A stretch of 64,000 nucleotides of DNA, taken from contig NZ_SJPA01000003.1 in NCBI RefSeq assembly GCF_004332115.1, positions 186,001-250,000 on the forward strand, written 5' to 3'. How positions within the stretch are numbered: position 1 is the stretch's first letter; the number at the start of each line of letters is the position of its first letter. A program made the position numbers and the translations under genes. The DNA comes from Chlorobium sp. N1. Lineage in GTDB: Bacteria; Bacteroidota; Chlorobiia; Chlorobiales; Chlorobiaceae. The notes under the pieces are model-generated. The model saw only the letters and a list, made by a program, of their open reading frames with translations. It was not told the origin of the DNA and did not search any database. Positions 57,221-64,000 of the stretch are shown here, piece after piece.

Positions 57221-57658
57221 TCACTGCCTGTTCCGGAGCGAGCCGAACCAGGCGGTGAGCTCCTCTTTCTCGATGATTGCGGGTCTTCTGTTCGGGTTCG
57301 CCGCGTAGTACAGCGGCTGATGGCCTACGGCGTCGGGGATCACGGCCAGGACGGCGGCCGCACCCACCTTCTCTTCGGCGGAGCCTGCCGCAGGCCACAC
57401 GGAGAAGTTCAGCGCCCGGCGGCCCCGTTCGATCGTACCGGCGATGAGCCAGGATGCAGGTGCGACGTAGGCCGCCCTCGGCCAGCGGGTCTCGAAGGAG
57501 TGGCAGTCGTAGCAGGCGTTCTGCAGTGCCTTTTGGACCGGCTCCGGCGCCTTCAGCGGAGCTGGGGCGGGCGGGTTCAGCCGCCCGAGAGGGGCGAACT
57601 GCATGAGGATGAGGAGCAGGATGGCCCAGCCTGCGGCGGCGCGCTTCGCTTTCGGCAT
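57221..57658 (-). CDS. Haem-binding-domain protein (c-type, single haem)
   Basis: A 145-residue protein with an N-terminal membrane anchor or signal (about 8-25, AAAGWAILLLILMQFAPLG) and a periplasmic domain with one c-type haem motif (CYDCH). It fits the small haem_bd family, where FETRWPRAAYVAPASW follows the haem site. An electron-transfer or redox-sensing role is inferred. ATG 57658 is chosen; ATG 57682 would extend it by 8 residues. Only about 42 bp separate it from the divergent HTH regulator. Confidence 0.82.
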   Translation of the reverse strand: MPKAKRAAAGWAILLLILMQFAPLGRLNPPAPAPLKAPEPVQKALQNACYDCHSFETRWPRAAYVAPASWLIAGTIERGRRALNFSVWPAAGSAEEKVGAAAVLAVIPDAVGHQPLYYAANPNRRPAIIEKEELTAWFGSLRNRQ

Positions 57659-57700
57659 GTGTGTGTACGGATTCGAGTTCAACTTTTAGACGACGTCATC

Positions 57701-58027
57701 GTGATATTTCCCTGTGAAAAAGCGGTCTGGTACAACCTTCCCCAGATCCGCGCGGATCTTGCCATAGAGCTGGTCAAGACCGGCATGACCCAGTCGCAGG
57801 CCGCCAAGCTGCTCGGCGTGACCCCTGCGGCAGTGTCGCAGTACATCCACAAGAAACGCGGCCTGCAGCTGCCGAAGACCAAGGTCTACCGCCAGGAGAT
57901 CAAGGTCGCAGCCAAAAAGCTCCTCGAGGGGGCCTCGCCCTCCGAGCTGCGCTTCATGGTCTGCAAGTGCTGCCAGATCCTGACGCGCGAGACCGGCGAC
58001 GGCGAGGTGGTCTGCGGTCCCGAGTAG
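57701..58027 (+). CDS. Small Cys-rich helix-turn-helix regulator (COG2522-like)
   Basis: A 108-residue protein resembling a group of predicted regulators common in archaea. The N-terminus (IFPCEKAVWYNLPQIRADLAIELVKTG) leads into a helix-turn-helix (MTQSQAAKLLGVTPAAVSQYIHKKRG). The C-terminus carries more Cys residues in VCKCCQIL and VVCGP, which could bind a metal or Fe-S cluster. There is no ATG near the conserved beginning; GTG 57701 fits best. It is divergent from a c-type haem protein gene and converges on bshC. Confidence 0.8.
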   Translation: MIFPCEKAVWYNLPQIRADLAIELVKTGMTQSQAAKLLGVTPAAVSQYIHKKRGLQLPKTKVYRQEIKVAAKKLLEGASPSELRFMVCKCCQILTRETGDGEVVCGPE

Positions 58028-58063
58028 CCCTCACCTCCGGCGCCTTCCGGCTCCCCTTCCCCC

Positions 58064-59755
58064 TTACAGCTCGAGGACGATGTGCGACTCGCTCGAGTGG
58101 GCCCGGAGCTGCTCCTTGAGCGTTCCCATGAGGCCGGTGCCCTGCCTGGAGAGGAAGTAACAGGCGTTCACCAGCCGCTCCTGCGGCCCCCCTTCCGGGA
58201 AGAGCGCGTTCTCCGCCCTCTCGATCTGCCGGAGCAGCTCCTCATGCTTCCTCCTTCCCGCCTTCCAGGTCTTCTGCTCGATGTTCTCCATGATTTTGGC
58301 GGCCTGCGCCTTCGAGGCACCCAGCATCGGCTCGAGCGTCTGATCGATTTTCGAGAGTGTCGGCAGGAGCCGCTCGAGCGCCCGCTCTATTTCCTCCCTC
58401 GTTTCCCGGAAGAGCGGCTCGAGCGAGCGGTTCTCCGCCCGTTCGACCGCTTTTCTTTTTATCTCCTCGAGTCCGCTGAAGACCGCCTGGTAGATCTGTC
58501 GGCGCGACTGGCCCGGCCGGCCCGTCACCTGCAGCATGCGATCCATCGTGCGGCTGATTTTCGGTTCCACCAAGGTGAAGCTTCCCCTCGGGACGATGAA
58601 GGGCATCGAAATGCCGAAGTGTTCGTAGTTCTTCCGGTACTGCGCAAGGTAGCTGATCTCGCCCGGTCCCGCCACGTAGGCGAAGGTCGGCAGCACCGTG
58701 TCCTGCACGATGGGGCGGAGCACGACGTTCGGGCTGAAGTGTTCGGGATGGTCCTGGACCATCTCGAGCATCTGGTGCCTGGAGTACCCGGCCCGCTCTG
58801 TCGAGAAGGTGAAGAGGTCATCGGCGGATCGTTCGATCCTCCGGCGCTGGCCGTGCTGGTTGAGGTGGAAGAGGTTGACGGATCGGGGCTTGGTCTGCGC
58901 CCCGTAGCCGAGTTCCTCCAGTTTCGAGCTCTGGGCGACGACGTTGTAGGAGCTTTGGGGAGCGGTCTCGAGTTCGCGGAGGAAGACGCCGGCGGCGAGG
59001 CGCTTGAAGGCGGGGTCCGCGGGCGAGAGCAGGACGAGCGGCTCGTCGGGCATCAGTTTCACGAGCATCGAGGCGAAGGCGTCTTCGAAGGTGCTGCCGG
59101 GGGTGTAGCACTCCCGGACGATGGAGGCCACATGCTCGCGGTGTTCGCTCTCCGGCAGCGCTTCGAGGAACGCTTCGACGGTCCGGGTGATCGACTGGTC
59201 GAAACAGGTGCTGCCGACTGTCTGGTCCGGGATGCGCCGCGAGGTCTCCGCCCGGAACCGGGTGAGTCCCTGCGGCGTGAAGAGGGACGTTTCACTGGGT
59301 TCGTCGTAGTCGTGGTCCTCGCCCTCGAGCCAGAAGACGGGGACGAAGTCGTACTCCGCGAAGAGCGCCTTCTGTCGTTCGGCCAGCACGACGGCCGAGA
59401 GCGCCTTGTAGATGGTGTAGAGCGGCCCGGTGAAGAGTCCGAGCTGCTGGCCGGTCACGACCGCCATCGTGCGCGGCGAGCGGAGTTTTTCGATGGCGCG
59501 TTGCCGCACTTCGCCGCCGCCGAACCGCTGGTTCTGGCGCAGCAGCATCTCCACGAGGCTCTCGCGATCGAAACGGCGCGAGCCGAGAATGCCGAGCTGG
59601 CGGTAGTAGTCCGGCTCCTTGCGCTCGTCGAGGTGGAAGCAGTCCCGCGTCAGCTGCTCCCGCTTTCCGCCTTCGGAGACGAAGTCGCGGAAGAGCCGGG
59701 AGAATCCCTTTTTCGGGGTCAGTATCTGGTCGTAGTCGAGAAGAAAGGTGTTCAC
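58064..59755 (-). CDS. bshC: Bacillithiol synthase (cysteine-adding enzyme)
   Basis: Last step of bacillithiol formation, joining cysteine to glucosaminyl-malate. The 563-residue protein has [25 protein letters not shown] and [15 protein letters not shown] in the Rossmann-like part, [21 protein letters not shown], and a C-terminal coiled-coil (about 430-520). The start is GTG 59755. Chlorobi make N-methyl-bacillithiol, so the gene is in keeping with the group. It lies 4 bp after surE on the same strand. No bshA, bshB or methyltransferase is seen near it. Confidence 0.94.
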   Translation of the reverse strand: MNTFLLDYDQILTPKKGFSRLFRDFVSEGGKREQLTRDCFHLDERKEPDYYRQLGILGSRRFDRESLVEMLLRQNQRFGGGEVRQRAIEKLRSPRTMAVVTGQQLGLFTGPLYTIYKALSAVVLAERQKALFAEYDFVPVFWLEGEDHDYDEPSETSLFTPQGLTRFRAETSRRIPDQTVGSTCFDQSITRTVEAFLEALPESEHREHVASIVRECYTPGSTFEDAFASMLVKLMPDEPLVLLSPADPAFKRLAAGVFLRELETAPQSSYNVVAQSSKLEELGYGAQTKPRSVNLFHLNQHGQRRRIERSADDLFTFSTERAGYSRHQMLEMVQDHPEHFSPNVVLRPIVQDTVLPTFAYVAGPGEISYLAQYRKNYEHFGISMPFIVPRGSFTLVEPKISRTMDRMLQVTGRPGQSRRQIYQAVFSGLEEIKRKAVERAENRSLEPLFRETREEIERALERLLPTLSKIDQTLEPMLGASKAQAAKIMENIEQKTWKAGRRKHEELLRQIERAENALFPEGGPQERLVNACYFLSRQGTGLMGTLKEQLRAHSSESHIVLEL

Positions 59756-59759
59756 CGGT

Positions 59760-60539
59760 CTATTTTTGCAGTTTCCATTGTTCGAGGGTGCTTTTGAAGC
59801 TGTGGCGGGTCAGGTCGCACGAGAGGGGGGTGATAGTGACGAAGTTCCGCCGGACGGCGAACTCGTCCTCATCCATTTCCCGGTCGAGCAGCATGAGGGT
59901 GCCGTTCAGCCAGTAGTAGGGGTTGCCGTACATGTCGTTGCGCTCGATCGCGTCCTCCGACCAGCGCGAGCGGCCCTGGCCGGTGACCTGCACTCCGGCG
60001 ATCTCACCCTCCGCCACGTTGGGGATGTTGACCGAGAGGATGGTGTCTTCCGGCAGTTTTTCACCGAGCACCCTGCGGGCGAGTTTGCGTGCGAACTTGC
60101 CCGCGTAGGTGAAGTCGGCGTTCTCATAGGTCGAGAGCGAGAACGCCAGCGAGGTGACCCCCTGGATGGCCCCTTCGAGCGCCGCTGCGACGGTGCCGGA
60201 GTAGAGGGTGCTCATGGCGGTGTTGCTCCCGTAGTTGATGCCGGAGACGATGAGGTCGGGCTTCCGCTTCATGATGTGGCTGAGGGCCACTTTGATGCAG
60301 TCGACCGGGGTGCCCGAGACGGTATGGCCGAAGAATCGGTTGTTGCGGCGGAACTCGCGGATGCGCAGCGGCACGCCGAGCGTCATGGCGTGGCTCATCC
60401 CGCTGTGCGGATCGGCCGGGGCCACCACGGTGACGTTGCCGAGCTTTTTCATCGAGGCGGCCAGCACGTGGATGCCCTCGGCCTCGATGCCGTCGTCGTT
60501 GCAGACCAGTATTTCGGGTTTCCTTTCCGCGTTCGTCAT
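59760..60539 (-). CDS. surE: 5'-nucleotidase SurE
   Basis: Metal-dependent nucleoside monophosphatase. The 259-residue protein has the family start [18 protein letters not shown] with the metal-binding Asp pair, [30 protein letters not shown] and [14 protein letters not shown] 60539 is chosen, as the longer ORF extends into the patatin-like gene. It lies between the patatin/barrel gene (14 bp upstream) and bshC (4 bp downstream). Confidence 0.95.
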   Translation of the reverse strand: MTNAERKPEILVCNDDGIEAEGIHVLAASMKKLGNVTVVAPADPHSGMSHAMTLGVPLRIREFRRNNRFFGHTVSGTPVDCIKVALSHIMKRKPDLIVSGINYGSNTAMSTLYSGTVAAALEGAIQGVTSLAFSLSTYENADFTYAGKFARKLARRVLGEKLPEDTILSVNIPNVAEGEIAGVQVTGQGRSRWSEDAIERNDMYGNPYYWLNGTLMLLDREMDEDEFAVRRNFVTITPLSCDLTRHSFKSTLEQWKLQK

Positions 60540-60553
60540 GGGTTTGTGTCGGT

Positions 60554-63337
60554 TCAGAAGTCGTGGCCGAGGCTGAAGTAGAGCACGGTGTCGGAGAACC
60601 TGAGCGTCGAGGTCTCCTGGTCGTCGGCATTCCTCAGGAACGAGAACGCTTTCGATACCGTGAAGCGCGCCGGGCCGATGGGCGTCCGCCAGACGACGGC
60701 GGTGCCGACGCCGTGGATGAGGCGCGCCAGGGCGATCTCCCCTCGGCGGTCCCATGCGTTGCCCGTGTTGTAGATGAGGCGGAGCGAGGCGGGGAAGATG
60801 ATCTCGCCGGGCGGGCTGTACTGCAGCTGCAGGCCGGCGGCGGCGATGTTGTTGCCGGGCAGGGCGTTTTCGGGAAGGCCGACGAAGCGGCGGCTGTAGG
60901 CTGTTCCGGGTCCTCCGAGGAAAAACTGTTCCGAGAGTGGCACGCCGGAGCTGCTCACGCCGAAGAGTCCCGAGAGCTGCAGGGTGGTGCGGCCGGAGAG
61001 GGGGATGTTCTCCTCATGGCTTCCGGAGAACTGCCAGAACAGCTCGCTGTTGTCGAGCGTGACCGGGGTCACCGAGTAGCGGATATTGGTGAGGTTTCCC
61101 TTCGTCGGCAGGAGCTGGCTGTCGCGCGAGTCCAGGGTCAGCTGGGAGCCGAGACTCAGGAGATCCGCCTCCCCGGTTCCAAGCGCCACGCCGGTTTCGC
61201 TGTCCTGTTTCGACTCGGCATGCTGCAGGGTCGCGTCGGCGATGATCCTGCCGTTCTTTCCGAGCCGGCTGCCGAAGGCCGTGGAGAAGCCGTAGCGGGT
61301 GATGTCGTAGCTGCCGGTCTCGACGGACGACTGGGAGAGGAACTGCGGGTCGAAGACGATGTTCGAGTGGTCGAAGAGATGCTGGTCGTAGAACGCGCGC
61401 GAGGACATGGTCAGCTGGGTGGAGCCGATGCGCGGCATGTTGAACTCGAGGTTCACGATGTTGTTCTTCTGGCCGGCCTTCAGCCATCCCCCGAGCGAGC
61501 TGGTCGATCCCCAGAGGTTTTCGTTGCGGTAGTCGACGAGCGCCTGGGCGTTGTTTGTCTCGTCGTAGCGCAGTCCTATGCGCACCACGGTCGCCGGCTT
61601 CTCGTCGAGCTTGAACTTGAGCAGCGCGCTATTCAGGTGCTCGTCGTCGGGACGGGGCTCTTCGGCCGTTACCGAGACGCGGTTGAACACGCCTGTCTCG
61701 TAGAGGTTGTCGATCGACTCCTTGGCATCGCTGAAGACGACGGCCCGAGAGGTGTCGATCCTGATTTCGCGTTCCACCGGCGTGGGACCGGTGATGTTGC
61801 GGTCCTGCGAAACGGCGATGGCGCCGGTCTTGCCGGAGGTGAGCGCCACCGAGAGCGTTCCTTTTGTGAGCGAAGGGGTCCTGAGGTTGACGAGGACGTA
61901 GCCTTTGTCGCGATAGGCGCGCACGAGCGACTCGAGCGCCCGGGTGCCTTCCCGGTTGGTGTAGGCGCGTCCCATCAGCGGTTGGAACGGGGCCGCCTGC
62001 AGGTCGGGCGAGAGCACTCCGGCCGGTCCGCCGCTGATGCGCACCCGCTCTATCCGCGGCAGCGGCTCGAGATGGAAGAGCACCCGCTTCCTCCTCGTAT
62101 CGAGCTCCGCCCGTACCCGGGTGAAGAGGTCGGTACCCAGCAGCTCCGCGAGCGCGCGCTTCGCGTCGGTGGCGTTGCGCACGATGCCCGAGACGATCCG
62201 GTAGTGTTCGATGTATTCGGGGCTGTCGCTGGGGAAGCGCACCTCGCGCCGCCATCCGCGGATGTTGACGGGGGGGCCTTCGGGCCCGCCGTCCGAGATG
62301 CTCCGCTTGATGGTGCCGGCGAGCGCCTTTCCCTTCAGGTAGCCGACGTTGACGAGCTCGTCGATGTCGGAGAAGTCGGTGGCCATGTGGCCCTGGAGGT
62401 CCGGCGAGATGACGATGTCGGCGCGCTCGAGCTGCGCCGGGTACTGCAGCTTGGTGAGGATGGTCATGGCCTGGTCGGCGGCCTTCCACGGCAGGTCGAG
62501 CTCGCGGCCGCTGGCGTACATGCTGCCGTGGGTGTCGACGGCGATGCGGTAGCCGGCCCGGAAGGCGTCGAGCTCGTCGACCGGAAGGTTGGCGACGAGC
62601 CCGCCGTCGACGAGCTCCTCGGAGCCGCGCCGGATGGGGGAGAAGAGGACCGGTATGGTGCTGCTCGCCCGCATGGCTTCGGAGAGCGAGCCGGAGGAGA
62701 TGGTCACCCGCTTCCCGGTGACGAGGTCGGTCGTCACCGCCCTGAACTGCACCGGGAGGTTGCCGAAGTCGCCGCCGGCGGGGTAGAGGGCGCCAAGGGC
62801 CAGGAGATCGAGCGTTTCGGTGAGGGCCTGGGCGGAGTTGAGCGAGCGGGGGATGACGAGCTTGAACTTCTCGAAGCGGATGGCGACGGTGGCGCGGTCG
62901 CGCACCCGCTGCTGCTCGAGGAAGACGTTCGAGCGGGAGTAGTCGTCCCGGCCGATCGTGACGATCGAGGACCACGGCAGGGTGTGGGCGATCTTTTCGA
63001 GCTCCAGGGGGGTGTAGCCGCAGCTGTAGAGTCCGCCGATGACGGCGCCCATGCTCGTGCCGGCGATGAAGTCCACCGGTACGTTTTCCTCTTCGAGCGC
63101 CTTGAGCACGCCGATCTGCGAGAGCCCGTTGGCCCCTCCGCCGGAGAGGGCGAGGCCGACCGTCTTTCGGGCCGGGCGCATGGCGGGCGCCACCCGGTAG
63201 CGGCGGGAGGGGGTGCTGAGCGTGTCGGGCCAGACGGTGAGGGTGCGCGGGGCGGCAGGCGCCTCGGCCGGTGGGCCGGAAACCCAGAGGGCGGCCGCGG
63301 CCGCAAGCGAGAGAAGGAGGGATTTCGGGTTCAGCAA
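60554..63337 (-). CDS. Patatin-like phospholipase fused to POTRA and outer-membrane beta-barrel (type Vd-like)
   Basis: A 927-residue exported protein. A signal peptide (about 1-29) is followed by a patatin domain (about 55-330) with the oxyanion loop [12 protein letters not shown], the nucleophile elbow GTSMGAV (Ser95) and the catalytic Asp in [17 protein letters not shown]-like region (about 470-620) and a C-terminal surface-antigen barrel ending in Phe ([10 protein letters not shown]) complete it. The arrangement resembles type Vd autotransporters such as PlpD. Start is TTG 63337, since no ATG gives a signal peptide. The substrate is unknown; phospholipid is likely. Confidence 0.88.
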   Translation of the reverse strand: MLNPKSLLLSLAAAAALWVSGPPAEAPAAPRTLTVWPDTLSTPSRRYRVAPAMRPARKTVGLALSGGGANGLSQIGVLKALEEENVPVDFIAGTSMGAVIGGLYSCGYTPLELEKIAHTLPWSSIVTIGRDDYSRSNVFLEQQRVRDRATVAIRFEKFKLVIPRSLNSAQALTETLDLLALGALYPAGGDFGNLPVQFRAVTTDLVTGKRVTISSGSLSEAMRASSTIPVLFSPIRRGSEELVDGGLVANLPVDELDAFRAGYRIAVDTHGSMYASGRELDLPWKAADQAMTILTKLQYPAQLERADIVISPDLQGHMATDFSDIDELVNVGYLKGKALAGTIKRSISDGGPEGPPVNIRGWRREVRFPSDSPEYIEHYRIVSGIVRNATDAKRALAELLGTDLFTRVRAELDTRRKRVLFHLEPLPRIERVRISGGPAGVLSPDLQAAPFQPLMGRAYTNREGTRALESLVRAYRDKGYVLVNLRTPSLTKGTLSVALTSGKTGAIAVSQDRNITGPTPVEREIRIDTSRAVVFSDAKESIDNLYETGVFNRVSVTAEEPRPDDEHLNSALLKFKLDEKPATVVRIGLRYDETNNAQALVDYRNENLWGSTSSLGGWLKAGQKNNIVNLEFNMPRIGSTQLTMSSRAFYDQHLFDHSNIVFDPQFLSQSSVETGSYDITRYGFSTAFGSRLGKNGRIIADATLQHAESKQDSETGVALGTGEADLLSLGSQLTLDSRDSQLLPTKGNLTNIRYSVTPVTLDNSELFWQFSGSHEENIPLSGRTTLQLSGLFGVSSSGVPLSEQFFLGGPGTAYSRRFVGLPENALPGNNIAAAGLQLQYSPPGEIIFPASLRLIYNTGNAWDRRGEIALARLIHGVGTAVVWRTPIGPARFTVSKAFSFLRNADDQETSTLRFSDTVLYFSLGHDF

Positions 63338-63458
63338 GGAGTGCGCTCCGGGTTTGATCGGCTTCAGACCAGGGGGATCGTGAAGGCTTCGTTTGAGTTT
63401 CTGGTGCCGACAGCATATCTTGTACCCTAATGTATAACCTTTAGCCCTAATTGTAAAG

Positions 63459-64000
63459 ATGGCCTGGTTCAAACGGATAAAACCCTCGATACGCACCACC
63501 GATCGCCGCGACGTGCCGGAAGGGCTCTGGTCCAAGTGCGACGAATGCGGAGCCATGCTCCACCGCCGCCAGCTTGAGGAGAACCTCAACACCTGCAACG
63601 AGTGCGGTCACCATTTCCGCATCTCCCCCTACCGCTACTTTTCCATCCTCTTCGACAACGAGGAGTTCACGGAGTTCGACGACTGCCTCCGCACCGCCGA
63701 TCCCCTCGGCTTCACCGACACCAAGAAGTACCCGGACCGGGTGCACGATACCATAGAGAAGAGCGGCAAGACGGAAGCCTGCCGCAACGCCTACGGCAAG
63801 AGCGCCGGAGCGGACCTGGTGATCTCGGCCATGGACTTCGGCTTCATCGGCGGCTCGATGGGTTCGGTCGTCGGCGAGAAGATCTCGCGCGCCGCCGACA
63901 AGGCGATCGAACTCAACGCTCCGCTCATCGTGATCTCGCAGTCGGGAGGGGCCCGCATGATGGAAGGGGCGTTCAGCCTCATGCAGATGGCCAAGACGGC
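63459..64000 (+). CDS. accD: Acetyl-CoA carboxylase carboxyltransferase subunit beta, 5' part
   Basis: Only the first about 180 residues are in the window. The N-terminal zinc ribbon has CDECG and CNECG with four Cys residues ([23 protein letters not shown]), which is diagnostic of AccD. The crotonase-like core follows, with [21 protein letters not shown] and [23 protein letters not shown]. It starts at ATG 63459 and runs off the end. The divergent neighbour is the patatin/barrel gene. Confidence 0.96.
   Translation, partial: MAWFKRIKPSIRTTDRRDVPEGLWSKCDECGAMLHRRQLEENLNTCNECGHHFRISPYRYFSILFDNEEFTEFDDCLRTADPLGFTDTKKYPDRVHDTIEKSGKTEACRNAYGKSAGADLVISAMDFGFIGGSMGSVVGEKISRAADKAIELNAPLIVISQSGGARMMEGAFSLMQMAKT

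Overview
The window looks like chromosomal DNA from a green sulfur bacterium (family Chlorobiaceae). The best evidence is a chlorophyllide a reductase BchY gene. It sits with a full classical menaquinone (Men) gene set, the bacillithiol enzyme BshC, an 'alternative' GlmU-like sugar nucleotidyltransferase and an HU/SPOR membrane protein, all of which fit the Chlorobi/Bacteroidetes group. Base composition is high in G+C (by eye about 60% or more). This fills the non-coding frames with long spurious ORFs, which were left out. I name no species. No insertion sequence, prophage, CRISPR array or rRNA operon was seen. The only RNA gene is a tRNA-Asp.

Layout. 1-9.1 kb: tail of a YbaK-type deacylase, a GT4 glycosyltransferase, a cytoplasmic hybrid histidine kinase, then the oxidative pentose-phosphate genes (gnd-zwf forward; tkt-pgl on the other strand, converging on zwf). 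9.2-14.4 kb: a DUF2278 protein, a membrane protein, two different L,D-transpeptidases, an SRPBCC protein and a DUF389 membrane protein. 14.6-18.3 kb: cobalamin-dependent methionine synthase, with a palindrome at its promoter. 18.4-18.8 kb: remnant of an outer-membrane beta-barrel gene. 18.7-24.3 kb: a minus-strand run mpg-mgtE-ETF:quinone oxidoreductase-mnmA-carboxylesterase. 24.4-27.4 kb: parA-parB-dapB-membrane protein. 27.4-38.6 kb: menaquinone region on the minus strand (TPR lipoprotein-menF-menD-P-loop kinase, then NSS transporter-menH-menB-menC-menE), interrupted by a SleB-type hydrolase on the plus strand. 38.8-42.9 kb: metal-binding domain protein, NYN/OST-HTH RNA-binding protein, tRNA-Asp, citrate synthase, gatC, a DUF167 protein, kdsB. 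42.9-46.5 kb: xseA, the HU-HU-TM-SPOR protein and bchY. 46.6-52.1 kb: frr, rpmE, recG, rsgA and an aldehyde dehydrogenase. 52.1-58.0 kb: a LuxR-type regulator with an unfamiliar N-terminal domain, a lipid kinase, the GlmU-like protein, trpG/pabA, a LOG-family protein, a haem-binding protein and a Cys-rich HTH regulator. 58.0-64 kb: bshC, surE and a patatin/beta-barrel (type Vd-like) protein on the minus strand, then the start of accD.

The genes cover core phototroph functions: quinone synthesis, bacteriochlorophyll a branch, thiol redox buffer, NADPH supply, and fatty-acid, LPS and cell-wall synthesis. The main observations beyond gene calling are a recurrent promoter pattern (TTGGNN, 17-18 bp, then an AT-rich hexamer related to TATATT), two divergent gene pairs whose -10 boxes overlap on opposite strands, a palindrome on the putative metH promoter, a decayed porin-like gene, and several proteins whose architecture or setting suggests untested functions.
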